Notes under the pieces: model-generated
Databases searched by the model: none
The model's input: the letters and a program-made list of their open reading frames with translations, nothing else
Told to the model about the DNA's origin: nothing
Shown: positions 53,190-61,370 of the stretch, piece after piece
Position numbering within the stretch: position 1 is the stretch's first letter
How the letters are laid out: each line of letters opens with the position of its first letter
Program-made: the position numbers and the translations under genes
Source: Bacillus niameyensis
GTDB lineage: Bacteria; Bacillota; Bacilli; Bacillales; Bacillaceae_C
Direction of reading: 5' to 3'
Assembly (NCBI RefSeq): GCF_001375535.1
Contig: NZ_LN831197.1
Coordinates: forward strand, 62,001 to 126,000
Length of the DNA: 64,000 nt

Positions 53190-53909
53190 ATGATGGATCA
53201 GTTAATGACACGTGTTCAGAACATTTTTGCACCATATAAAAATTCGAGTTCTGCCCAAGAGTTAGAAGAGGAGCTTTTGCAAAATTTAACCGATAAATTT
53301 CGAGATTTTAAACAGAAAGGGTACAGTGAGGAAGAAGCATATCAACTTACAGTAGATTCGATTGGAGATGTTGATGAATTAATTGATTCCATCCGTTTGG
53401 ATGATAATGATCATAGTGGAATGAAATTTGCTGATTTATCTATGAAAATATTACGAGGCTCTGATTTTCGTTCAGTTTCTGTTCACAATGGAAAATTTAA
53501 CCATAGTGATCTGAGGGACAGCGATTTTAGTCACTCTGACTTAAGTAACAGTACTTTCCACAGCAGTAATTTGCAAAACTGCATTTTTGAAGACGTGAAC
53601 TTAACAGGTGTTTCCTTTGGTAGTGCGCATTTGAAAAACGTTGTTTTTAAAAATAACAATTATTATCAAACGCATTTTAAAAGTTGTGATCTATCCAATT
53701 TTAAATTTGATGGTGAAACATTGAAAGAAACAATTTTTTCATATACTTCCTTGAAAAAGACATCTTTTCGCAATGCGACAATCCTGCACGTTCAATTCCG
53801 TTTTTCAGATGTAACAAACGCCGATTTTACAGGCGCAAAGATGGATAAATTAACTTATAACGTTTTAAAAGGCGGAAAGGCAATTTTGAATGATGTCCAT
53901 TTTGTTTGA
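53190..53909 (+). CDS. HAAS-domain pentapeptide-repeat protein
   Basis: A 239-aa protein. Residues 1-70 form a HAAS-type helical domain (LEEELLQNLTDKFRDFKQKG; SEEEAYQLTVDSIGDVDELI), which in this PadR-linked group is normally followed by membrane helices. Here residues 85-235 are pentapeptide repeats instead (SDLRDSDFSHSDLSNSTFHS, NLQNCIFEDVNLTGVSF, SDVTNADFTGAKM), predicting a right-handed beta-helix as in Qnr/MfpA. There is no membrane segment. Function is unknown; a DNA-mimic or scaffold role are possibilities only. Confidence 0.87.
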   Translation: MMDQLMTRVQNIFAPYKNSSSAQELEEELLQNLTDKFRDFKQKGYSEEEAYQLTVDSIGDVDELIDSIRLDDNDHSGMKFADLSMKILRGSDFRSVSVHNGKFNHSDLRDSDFSHSDLSNSTFHSSNLQNCIFEDVNLTGVSFGSAHLKNVVFKNNNYYQTHFKSCDLSNFKFDGETLKETIFSYTSLKKTSFRNATILHVQFRFSDVTNADFTGAKMDKLTYNVLKGGKAILNDVHFV

Positions 53910-54235
53910 GATTGGACTTCGTTAATAAAAACTCCCTCCTAGTGCGAACATTGAAATACTTAAGTGGAGGAAGTATACGTAGACCCTGCGAGGAATGGCA
54001 TATAAGTGAGACCCAAAAGGTCATTAACCTGAGACAATGAAAGGCGCTAGTTGTCTTTCATTGTCTCAGGTTATTTGACTTTGAGCTGACTAGTAGGAAT
54101 TTGAAAATCAGCCTTAAGAGAAGTTACGGAAAAGACTGTGATTACACATTATTAGATAGTTTTTTCGGTAAACTTGAAGGGGAATAGCTCGAATTTGTTG
54201 AAGTAAGCAAGAATGAAATAGAAAGGTGATTAAGA
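53910..54235. other. Intergenic gap with one long perfect hairpin (54026-54072)
   Basis: AACCTGAGACAATGAAAG and its exact complement form an 18-bp stem with an 11-base loop. It is followed by ATTTGACTTTG and not by a T-run, so it is a weak terminator candidate or a remnant of a palindromic repeat. Elsewhere in this 326-base gap I see no gene, RNA or promoter that I can support. Confidence 0.6.
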
Positions 54236-54679
54236 TTGCAAATTACATATGAGACTATCGACACTGTGCCAGATTCTATTATTCTTTCAGAGATATTACT
54301 TCTGCATGAAAGGATTTTTAATCAATCTAAAGGTCTTCTTGAAGACATTGGAAAAAGGTATGGCTTGTTATTTGTTCTCGCCATGCAAGGAAAGCAAGTA
54401 ATCGGGTATAAGATTGGGTATGAATTGAACTCAAAGAAATTTTACAGCTGGCTTGGCGGTGTAGACGAAAACTATCGAAATTATGGAGTCGCAACGAAGT
54501 TAATGGAAATACAGCATCAATGTTTGGTACAAAACGGATATAAGGTTGTACAGACAAAAACAAAAAACAAGTGGCGGAGAATGTTGATTTTAAATATTAA
54601 AAATGGGTTTGATATTATTGGTACATATACTGATGATTATGGTGAGCCTAAAATTATCCTTGAAAAGAACTTGATCTAA
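54236..54679 (+). CDS. GNAT-family acetyltransferase
   Basis: A 147-aa GNAT protein from TTG 54236 (AAAGGTGAT upstream). Motifs: FVLAMQGKQVIGYKIGYE (beta4-beta5), the acetyl-CoA loop VDENYRNYGVATKLME (Q/R-x-x-G-x-A type) and NGFDIIGTYTDDYGEPKIIL at the C-terminus. The pattern is typical of small stand-alone GNATs. The substrate is unknown. Confidence 0.85.
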   Translation: MQITYETIDTVPDSIILSEILLLHERIFNQSKGLLEDIGKRYGLLFVLAMQGKQVIGYKIGYELNSKKFYSWLGGVDENYRNYGVATKLMEIQHQCLVQNGYKVVQTKTKNKWRRMLILNIKNGFDIIGTYTDDYGEPKIILEKNLI

Positions 54680-54742
54680 CGATATGGAAATATCTAAACT
54701 GGATCGTTATTGCTTTATTAAAGAAAGTAAGGGGTGAAAGGG

Positions 54743-55465
54743 ATGGTAGATGGTAAAAGACCGAGTCCATTGGATGCTGCAAATCTATTTATCAACCAAT
54801 ATTTTCCTAATTGTCAGGCTGCATTACTAGCGGGAAGTGTTGTTAGGGGAGAGGCAACTGATACGTCAGATCTTGATATTGTTATTTTTGATCAAAATCT
54901 TCGTTCATCCTATCGCGAGTCTTTCATTCAGTTTGGCTGGTATATTGAATGCTTTGTCCACAATTTTTCTTCTTATAAAGAATATTTTGAGAGCGATTGC
55001 AAACGAGCCAAACCAGCAATGCCGAAAATGGTATCTGAAGGAATTATATTAAAGCACGATGATAGATTAAAGGAGATAAAGAAGGAAGCGAAGGACCTTC
55101 TAGAAAAAGGCCCAGAAGAATGGTCAGCAGAATCGATTAAAGTGAAACGATATTTTTTGACAGATGCATTGGATGATTTTAAGGGATGCATAAATAGAGA
55201 AGAAGGGATATTAATTGCTAATACACTTGCTGAAGCTACGAGCGAATTTGTTTTACGGACGAATCGAAAATGGACCGGATCATCTAAATGGGTATTGCGA
55301 GCATTAAAAAATTATGATGAGGATTTTGCTATGTCTTTCATCAATGCATTCGATACCTATTATAAAGAAAATAATAAAGAATTAATTATTCGAATCGTTG
55401 AAGAGGTTCTAGAGCCTTTTGGAGGCTCGCTATTTGCTGGTTTTTCTATGGGGAAACATAAATGA
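54743..55465 (+). CDS. Nucleotidyltransferase-domain protein
   Basis: A 240-aa protein of the DNA polymerase beta-like nucleotidyltransferase superfamily. The active-site motif is LLAGSVVRGEATDTSDLDIVIF (GSxxxG and DxD). The C-terminal half is helical (KVKRYFLTDALDDFKGCIN). Start ATG 54743 has AAGGGGTG upstream; GTG 54734 is less likely. Antibiotic nucleotidyltransferases and minimal toxin-antitoxin NTases share this motif, but no partner HEPN gene is present. It overlaps the next small gene by 4 bases. Confidence 0.8.
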   Translation: MVDGKRPSPLDAANLFINQYFPNCQAALLAGSVVRGEATDTSDLDIVIFDQNLRSSYRESFIQFGWYIECFVHNFSSYKEYFESDCKRAKPAMPKMVSEGIILKHDDRLKEIKKEAKDLLEKGPEEWSAESIKVKRYFLTDALDDFKGCINREEGILIANTLAEATSEFVLRTNRKWTGSSKWVLRALKNYDEDFAMSFINAFDTYYKENNKELIIRIVEEVLEPFGGSLFAGFSMGKHK

Positions 55466-55650
55466 AAAAGTATAAAATTAGCATTATCATTCTAACTGTA
55501 ATTCTTGGGGCATCTCTTTATTTGAATTTTTGGCTTTATGAAAAAAACAAACAATTTTCAGCTGAGAAAGGCAGTCAGTATATAGTTACTGTTAGGAATA
55601 CATTATTTCATATAAAACCTGGAGATGCGGATCGCTGGATAGTGAAATGA
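55462..55650 (+). CDS. Small membrane-anchored hypothetical protein
   Basis: A 62-aa peptide with one N-terminal membrane helix (ISIIILTVILGASLYLNFWL) and a short outside domain (GSQYIVTVRNTLFHIKPGDA). ATG overlaps the nucleotidyltransferase stop (ATGA), which argues that it is real and coupled. I do not recognise the family. Confidence 0.6.
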   Translation: MKKYKISIIILTVILGASLYLNFWLYEKNKQFSAEKGSQYIVTVRNTLFHIKPGDADRWIVK

Positions 55651-55687
55651 TAAAAAGGAAGCTAAATGATAATAAGGGTGTGTTTAT

Positions 55688-56164
55688 ATGGGATATCTAT
55701 CCGACTTGCGAATAGAAATTGGAAGTAGGCCTGTTATAACACCAGGAGCGACTGTTCTCGTTGTAAATGATCTACGAGAAGTACTTTTTCAATATCGTTC
55801 TGACACGTTAGACTGGGGGTTTCCAGGAGGATCAATGGAACTTGGTGAATCAATGGAACAGGTCGCATCCCGCGAATTAAAGGAAGAAACTGGACTTGAA
55901 GCGGCTTCCTTCGAATTAATCGATATCTTCTCTGGCACTGAGTATTATTTTCGCTATCCAAATGGTGATGAGACGTTTTGTGTAATTGCATTGTATCATG
56001 CTAAAAATGTAAGCGGTAAAATAGAGATGGAAGATGGTGAAAGCCTTAAATTAGAATTTTTTAGTGAATCGACACTCCCGCAAACAATAGAAAAGAGGGC
56101 GAAGACCATCAACGAAAGCCTTGGTGATGAATTGTGGAGGTTGGAAAGTTCGTTTAAATCATGA
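55688..56164 (+). CDS. Nudix hydrolase
   Basis: A 158-aa Nudix protein. Box: GGSMELGESMEQVASRELKEETGL preceded by LDWGFPGG. Start ATG 55688 with AATAAGGGTG upstream. The last 4 bases overlap a second, unrelated Nudix gene, giving a tandem pair. The N-terminus (GYLSDLRIEIGSRPVITPGA) is that of the group annotated as NUDIX hydrolases related to mutT-like ADP-ribose/NTP pyrophosphatases; the substrate is unresolved. Confidence 0.86.
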   Translation: MGYLSDLRIEIGSRPVITPGATVLVVNDLREVLFQYRSDTLDWGFPGGSMELGESMEQVASRELKEETGLEAASFELIDIFSGTEYYFRYPNGDETFCVIALYHAKNVSGKIEMEDGESLKLEFFSESTLPQTIEKRAKTINESLGDELWRLESSFKS

Positions 56165-56682
56165 AGAAAGTTAAGGGAATGGAGCGGAATACGATGTTTT
56201 TTGTTAATGCACGGGCAATTATAGAGAAGGTTGAGGATGACGTCTTATTTGTTTTACTCCAGACTAGAAATAAACCTAATGAACCTTTAAGTTTAGAATT
56301 GCCAGGTGGACAGATAGAAAAATATGAGTCTATTATTGATGCATTGAGAAGAGAGGTTAAAGAAGAAACAGGGTTAGATATAGTAGAAATTGAAGGAGAA
56401 CAAACACGAGTTCATACAGAGGGAATTAATCCTAGTTTTGTTGTAGAATGCATAAAACCATTCGCAGTTTATCAGACAGTAAAAGGACCGATAGATTCAA
56501 CTGGCTTTTATTTTAGATGTAGAGCAGAAGGTGAATTAGTTACTGAAGGAGATGGGACAAAGGATATTCAATGGATTAAAGTGGATGACCTCAATCGATT
56601 ATATACGAGTGATCCTCTGCAATTTTCAGATGTTGATCGGGCAGGCGTTTTGTTTTATCTAAAAGAGAGGGGTTTCAAATAA
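56161..56682 (+). CDS. Nudix hydrolase, second of a tandem pair
   Basis: A 173-aa Nudix protein. Box: GGQIEKYESIIDALRREVKEETGL, preceded by SLELPGG. ATG 56161 overlaps the preceding gene; a later ATG (MERNT, 56179) is an alternative start. Sequence outside the box is unlike the first Nudix protein, so this is not a recent duplication. Translational coupling suggests linked substrates. Confidence 0.86.
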   Translation: MKKVKGMERNTMFFVNARAIIEKVEDDVLFVLLQTRNKPNEPLSLELPGGQIEKYESIIDALRREVKEETGLDIVEIEGEQTRVHTEGINPSFVVECIKPFAVYQTVKGPIDSTGFYFRCRAEGELVTEGDGTKDIQWIKVDDLNRLYTSDPLQFSDVDRAGVLFYLKERGFK

Positions 56683-56718
56683 GGATTCTTCTATTAAAAT
56701 TAAATGAGGAGTGATGTC

Positions 56719-57810
56719 ATGCAGGGTGCGCTTGAATTACTGGAAAACTTTTTGCAAAAACATCAGGAAGACCCAACTTCTAATGATAATGTAATGTTAG
56801 AGCAGGCAGCTGAACATGTTGATATAGAAATGAGGGAATCTTCTTTTTCAATCGAAAGTGTTCGAATGGCGCATAAAATATATGGTTTATTAGGAGATCA
56901 AGGCTTAAATAGAATAGTCGAAGTAATGAAATGCTATTTAGTTTCCCGTAAGGATGATCCTCTAGAAAATCAATTTTGGGCCAGATGGGAGTTAGTTGAC
57001 AATCTGGCTTTATTGAAAAGATATAAAGAAATGATTAAAGAACAACGAAGTTTTTTGGATTGGACAATGGAAAATATGTCTCATGATTATTGGCTAAAGG
57101 TAATCTATGATAGTACTCAAGGTGTTGGGTGGGTTGAAGAAGGATTACAAGATGAGTGGTTTTCCATGTATGAAGAAGTTATGAATAAAGTAAAGCGAAC
57201 CGAAGAGAATCGTTTAGAACGAATCTTACTAGTAGAAACAGCAGCAGGTCTTTATATTTTTAATCTATTAGAGGCAGAGAATGCACTTAAAGAAATTGCA
57301 AGATATGATGAGATCCTCCAAGAAGATCCAAGTTGGTCACGTTATAATGAATTTTCAACGCGAATTCGATCTTATCAGCTGGAGGTTTATCGCGTTCTTA
57401 AGGATTGGGAAAAATACGATGCAATTGCATTAAAATCCCTGGCCGAACTGGAACAGCAGATTAAACTTTATCAAACAGCAGATAAGGAAGGGAATGTATT
57501 AGAGCTATCTAGCAAAGCTCATGAACTGGGAACATGCTTCATGTGGGCCAATCGATATCAAGATGCGCTTAAACTATATCGGTTTGCTGTTGAAAATACT
57601 GGAAGCGGTGTTAATCACTTTTTTTATGCGGTTTGCCTTTGGGCTCAAGAAAAAGATAAAGAAAAAACATTGCATCATTTGAGAATGGCTGAACACGACG
57701 TAACTTGGAATGGAGGGTTACGCGGAAGATATAAGCAAATGTTTTTAAATCAACCAGAGTTTGCCGATGTTTACGACGATCAGGAGTTTTTAACTGTGTT
57801 TCATAAGTAG
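56719..57810 (+). CDS. TPR-like helical protein of unknown function
   Basis: A 363-aa acidic, all-helical protein. Start ATG 56719 follows GAGGAG at 7 nt; the upstream ATG 56704 overlaps that site. The central region has TPR-like helix pairs ([60 protein letters not shown]). There is no signal peptide, membrane segment or catalytic motif. I do not recognise the family; a scaffold role is usual for such repeats. Confidence 0.75.
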   Translation: MQGALELLENFLQKHQEDPTSNDNVMLEQAAEHVDIEMRESSFSIESVRMAHKIYGLLGDQGLNRIVEVMKCYLVSRKDDPLENQFWARWELVDNLALLKRYKEMIKEQRSFLDWTMENMSHDYWLKVIYDSTQGVGWVEEGLQDEWFSMYEEVMNKVKRTEENRLERILLVETAAGLYIFNLLEAENALKEIARYDEILQEDPSWSRYNEFSTRIRSYQLEVYRVLKDWEKYDAIALKSLAELEQQIKLYQTADKEGNVLELSSKAHELGTCFMWANRYQDALKLYRFAVENTGSGVNHFFYAVCLWAQEKDKEKTLHHLRMAEHDVTWNGGLRGRYKQMFLNQPEFADVYDDQEFLTVFHK

Positions 57811-57844
57811 ACGATTTTTTGAATCTAAATTAAGGGGCCGTAAG

Positions 57845-58291
57845 ATGAAAGACTACATAATTAAAGAGCTTTATTCAAAAAGCGAAATTTTGAATGCATT
57901 TCCAGTCATGAAGCAATTAAGAACACATCTTGATGATACTGCGTATTTGGATCTGGTTTTAGATGCTCAAAAAAATGATCACTACAAAATGTTTGGATTA
58001 TACGAAGAGGGAAAAATAGTTGCTGTTACCGGCTTTAAACCAATGATTACATTGTATTATGGGCGTTTCGTTTGGGTCTGTGATTTAGTAACGGATCAAG
58101 TTCAACGGTCGAGAGGGTTCGGTGAGAAATTGTTAAATTTTGTTCATCAATGGGCGCAAGAAAACGGTTATGAAAGTGTGGCCTTGTCATCAGGATTGCA
58201 AAGAATGGATGCCCACCGATTTTATGAAGAGAAAATGGAATATGAGAAAGTGAGCTACGTCTTTAAAAATACTTTGGATAGTAAGGGTTAG
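57845..58291 (+). CDS. GNAT-family acetyltransferase
   Basis: A 148-aa GNAT protein. Motif A reads [20 protein letters not shown] (R-x-x-G-x-G loop), followed by [20 protein letters not shown] and [18 protein letters not shown] (motif B). AAGGGGCCG precedes ATG 57845. The domain is complete. The substrate is unknown. Confidence 0.86.
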   Translation: MKDYIIKELYSKSEILNAFPVMKQLRTHLDDTAYLDLVLDAQKNDHYKMFGLYEEGKIVAVTGFKPMITLYYGRFVWVCDLVTDQVQRSRGFGEKLLNFVHQWAQENGYESVALSSGLQRMDAHRFYEEKMEYEKVSYVFKNTLDSKG

Positions 58292-58369
58292 AGTTACATA
58301 AAATGTAATAAAGTAAATAGTTTAATAGGACAAAGACTTCAAGATGTACAATAAAGGTGAGGTGCCCGA

Positions 58370-59080
58370 ATGAAAAATAGGATAGAAGCTGCATTTAATC
58401 AACTTGCAGAAATATATGAACATAGTGTTGATACAGCAAGCTTGTTTAATACGGAGCTGGAAAGGCCTGCTATGCTAAAGTGTCTACCAAACAATCTAAA
58501 TAACATGCAGGTGTTGGATGCTGGATGTGCAGCCGGGTGGTATACGAATGAATTGGTTGGTCGTGGGGCAAAAGTAGTTGCAACCGATCTAAGTCCTAAA
58601 ATGGTCGAAGCTGCAAAGAGACGTGTAGGATCAAAGGTAGAGGTGAGGTGTCTCGATCTAAGTGTGGACTTGCCGTTTACAGACAATTCGTTTGATATTA
58701 TTTTAAGTTCATTAGCACTTCATTATCTTGAAGATTGGCGAAAAACCTTTGCTGAATTTCAAAGGATACTTAAGCCTTCAGGATTTCTATTGTTTTCTGT
58801 TCACCACCCATTCATGGACATCCAGTTATCTCAAAATGGAGAATACTACTTGACTGAACTTATCATTGACCAATGGAATAAAAATGGCCAAAAAGTTGAA
58901 GTTCCTTTTTATAGGAGACCTCTTCAATCTGTTATAAACGATACGCTTGCTTATTTTACGATTGAAAAAATAACGGAACCTCAACCGACAACGGTATTTA
59001 AAAGGAAATCCCCCGAGAAATATGAAAAGTTAATGAGCAACCCGCATTTTTTAATAGTGAAAGCTGTAAACAACAAATGA
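58370..59080 (+). CDS. Class I SAM-dependent methyltransferase
   Basis: A 236-aa methyltransferase. Motif I VLDAGCAAGWYTNELV, motif II VVATDLSPKMVEAAKRR, motif III/IV DIILSSLALHYLEDW and FLLFSVHHPFMD. The length and HHPF motif fit the small-molecule (Methyltransf_11) group. AAAGGTGAGGTG precedes ATG 58370. It is separated from the next gene by a 20-bp repeat array. Confidence 0.88.
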   Translation: MKNRIEAAFNQLAEIYEHSVDTASLFNTELERPAMLKCLPNNLNNMQVLDAGCAAGWYTNELVGRGAKVVATDLSPKMVEAAKRRVGSKVEVRCLDLSVDLPFTDNSFDIILSSLALHYLEDWRKTFAEFQRILKPSGFLLFSVHHPFMDIQLSQNGEYYLTELIIDQWNKNGQKVEVPFYRRPLQSVINDTLAYFTIEKITEPQPTTVFKRKSPEKYEKLMSNPHFLIVKAVNNK

Positions 59081-59096
59081 TACATGATTTGACCCA

Positions 59097-59236
59097 GTTC
59101 GCAGAGAAATAAACCCGTTCGGGAGGATTTAAACTCGTTCGCAGAGAAATAAACCCGTTCGGGGAAAATTAACCCCATTCGCGGAGAAATAAATCCATTC
59201 GACAGGAAAAAAATCCATCCCGGATATTTGAATCCC
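59097..59236. repeat. Tandem array of seven 20-bp units
   Basis: Seven contiguous 20-bp units with the consensus GTTCGCAGAGAAATAAACCC. Units 1 and 3 are identical; units 5-7 are increasingly diverged. They lie between a methyltransferase and an APH-like gene. The array is AT-rich with a TTCG core in six of seven units. The 20-bp length matches the decayed units near 6150-6490. Confidence 0.9.
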
Positions 59237-59300
59237 TTTTATACTAAAGGAAAAGTTTTTCCAGAAGATGATCCTTCAGTTTTCAAAAGGAGCGTGTTTT

Positions 59301-60188
59301 ATGAAAAATGCTTACACCGTAATTGAAAAATTGAACCTACAAGTAAAACAAATTGATAATGTTCCAGATTCCTTTAGCTCTGAAGTCTACAAAATTCTTC
59401 TCAAAAATGAAGAAACAGTTATTTTGAAAATACCATATAACAAAAACAAATTATATCGAGAACGGGCGATGTTAGAACGATTGCAAGCGGTTCTTCCAGT
59501 ACCAAAATTACTTGATTTTTGGGAAGGAGATGAGCGTATTACTGGAGCTCTTCTTCTATCCTATATCCCTGGCCTACCTATTCAAAATGAGATTAATAAA
59601 AAACTAGCCTATGAAATGGGAGATCTATTAGCGAAGTTACATTCTGTAAAAATGCCTGGCTTTGGGCATGACACGAAGGAAGGCTTTCAATGTGTGGAGG
59701 ATAATAATTGGTGGGGAGATATTCGCCAAAAAATAGACAACATCAAACCGATATGCGAGGCAATATTGGAAAAAGATTTATTCCGACAATGCATGAATTA
59801 CTCCCATGATGTTTTATCTAACTGTCGGGAAGTAGATGGTCCATGTGTTGTTCACATGGATTTTCGTCCTGGTAATATTCTTGTAGATAATGAATTGTCC
59901 TTATTAGGACTTATTGATTTTGAAAGCGCGAATGGGGGATCCTCTGAAATGGATTTCACTAAGATCAAACAATATGTATGGGATATAATGCCAGAGATGA
60001 GGAAAGAGTTTCTAAATGGCTATAAAAGTATTCGGCCTGTACCAAATTTGGAAACCTTTCTCCCCTTTTATTCTTTTTATCATGCATTTAGCGGAGTTGC
60101 TTGGTGCAAAAAACGTGGTATTGAAAAAAATAAAGAATTTCTAGTGGAAAATATACAAATATTACGAGATACAGTTCAATTGAGGTGA
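59301..60188 (+). CDS. APH-fold phosphotransferase
   Basis: A 295-aa APH/choline-kinase superfamily protein from ATG 59301 (AAAGGAG upstream). ATP lobe: ETVILKIPYNKNKLYRERAM with Lys and the Glu partner. Brenner motif VVHMDFRPGNILVD (catalytic Asp, Asn) and metal site LGLIDFESA. The spacing fits the phosphotransferase family PF01636. It is followed by a methyltransferase 8 nt later. Substrate unknown; it is not closely like the APH(3')-type gene at 26612. Confidence 0.83.
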   Translation: MKNAYTVIEKLNLQVKQIDNVPDSFSSEVYKILLKNEETVILKIPYNKNKLYRERAMLERLQAVLPVPKLLDFWEGDERITGALLLSYIPGLPIQNEINKKLAYEMGDLLAKLHSVKMPGFGHDTKEGFQCVEDNNWWGDIRQKIDNIKPICEAILEKDLFRQCMNYSHDVLSNCREVDGPCVVHMDFRPGNILVDNELSLLGLIDFESANGGSSEMDFTKIKQYVWDIMPEMRKEFLNGYKSIRPVPNLETFLPFYSFYHAFSGVAWCKKRGIEKNKEFLVENIQILRDTVQLR

Positions 60189-60196
60189 GAAGATCA

Positions 60197-60748
60197 ATGC
60201 AAACAGATATAAAGGTTGTTATAGGAGCGGGAGAATATAATAATAATCCTGGTTGGATCCATACTCAGGAAGATGAATTAAATTTGCTTGATGAAAATAC
60301 ATGGTCGAATCGATTTGCGCCAAACTCAGTGACAGCCATTTTAGTGGAGCATGTTTGGGAACATCTAACATGGGAAGAGGGGTTAGCAGCTGCGAGGCTA
60401 TGCTATAAATACTTGAAACCATCCGGATATATTCGCTGTGCGGTACCAGATGGCTTTTTTCCGGATGAAAACTATCAAAATACTGTAAAAGTTGGAGGAC
60501 CAGGTCCGAAAGATCATCCAGCAGCTAGTCATAAAATAGTTTACAATTATAAAACTTTGACTAATTTATTTGAATCTGCTGGATATCAAGTAAAGTTACT
60601 TGAATTTTGTGATGAGGAAGGACTCTTTCATTTTAGCAAGTGGTATGGAAAGGATGGGGTGATTTTTCGATCAAAACAGTATGATCCAAGAAATCAAGGG
60701 GATCAATTGCTTTGTCCTTCTTTAATACTAGATGCAATCAAAGAGTAG
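60197..60748 (+). CDS. Small SAM-methyltransferase-like protein
   Basis: A 183-aa protein resembling the group annotated as predicted SAM-dependent methyltransferases. It has VVIGAGEYNNNPGWIHTQED at the N-terminus, then VEHVWEHLTWEEGLAAARLC and LKPSGYIRCAVPDG, the motifs of late Rossmann strands. The classic GxGxG loop is reduced to GAGEYNN. Start ATG 60197, just downstream of the APH-like stop. It may methylate a small substrate, or be a degenerate relative. Confidence 0.72.
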   Translation: MQTDIKVVIGAGEYNNNPGWIHTQEDELNLLDENTWSNRFAPNSVTAILVEHVWEHLTWEEGLAAARLCYKYLKPSGYIRCAVPDGFFPDENYQNTVKVGGPGPKDHPAASHKIVYNYKTLTNLFESAGYQVKLLEFCDEEGLFHFSKWYGKDGVIFRSKQYDPRNQGDQLLCPSLILDAIKE

Positions 60749-60771
60749 CTTAGTTTGAACTAGATAAGGGA

Positions 60772-61335
60772 GTGAACGATATAGCTGTCAAAAAAGTATT
60801 CCTTTTCAACGAGAAAGTATCCTTAAGAGAATTCAACAAAGAAGACTGGATGGCTGTCCATCAATATGCCTCACAAGACCAAGTTTGCCAATACCAACCG
60901 TGGGGCCCGAATAGTGAAGAAGATTCAAAGGGCTTTATCCAGGAAGTACTAGCGAATGCTGAACAATATCCAAGAACTAGACATACTCTTGCTATTGAGT
61001 TTAGTGGGAAATTAGTTGGGGCGGGCGAATTGGCAATTGATGATATCTCTAATAGAGTTGGAGAAATGGGGTATGTTGTGAATCCCGATTATTGGGGTCA
61101 GGGAATCGCAACAGAGGCAGCCCAATTGTTAATTAAATTCGGTTTTCAAGAGCTGGAATTGCATCGGATTTTTGCGACATGTGATCCACGTAATATTGGC
61201 TCAGCCAAAGTTTTAGAGAAAGTAGGGATGACGAAGGAAGGTCGGCTTCGTGAACATAAATTAATTCGAGATGGTTGGCGAGATTCCTTCCTTTATAGTA
61301 TTTTGGAACATGAATGGAAAAAATCAAATGAATAG
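60772..61335 (+). CDS. GNAT-family acetyltransferase (RimJ/RimL-like)
   Basis: A 187-aa GNAT of the RimL type: VSLREFNKEDWMAVHQYASQ, GYVVNPDYWGQGIATEAAQL (acetyl-CoA loop), ELHRIFATCDPRNIGSAKVL and EKVGMTKEGRLREHKLIRDG. Start placement is odd: AAGGGAG lies directly next to GTG 60772, while an ATA codon (60781) is at normal distance, as if an ATG had mutated to ATA. Expression may therefore be weak. A terminator shared with the convergent MFS gene follows. Confidence 0.87.
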   Translation: MNDIAVKKVFLFNEKVSLREFNKEDWMAVHQYASQDQVCQYQPWGPNSEEDSKGFIQEVLANAEQYPRTRHTLAIEFSGKLVGAGELAIDDISNRVGEMGYVVNPDYWGQGIATEAAQLLIKFGFQELELHRIFATCDPRNIGSAKVLEKVGMTKEGRLREHKLIRDGWRDSFLYSILEHEWKKSNE

Positions 61336-61346
61336 AGTATTCAAAA

Positions 61347-61370
61347 GGGAAGGTAGTCTCCAACCTTCCC
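61347..61370. terminator. Convergent terminator between GNAT and MFS genes
   Basis: GGGAAGGT pairs with ACCTTCCC around an 8-base loop. It ends at the MFS stop codon and has no long T-run on either side. Confidence 0.6.

Noticed and set aside
54743-55650. Nucleotidyltransferase plus small gene as a HEPN/MNT toxin-antitoxin pair
   Set aside because: The small partner is a membrane peptide with no HEPN motif, and the NTase is longer than minimal MNT antitoxins.
59097-59236. 20-bp array considered as CRISPR or iteron origin
   Set aside because: The repeats are directly adjacent without spacers, and no rep or cas gene lies near; a chromosomal position between two unrelated enzymes does not suggest a replicon origin.
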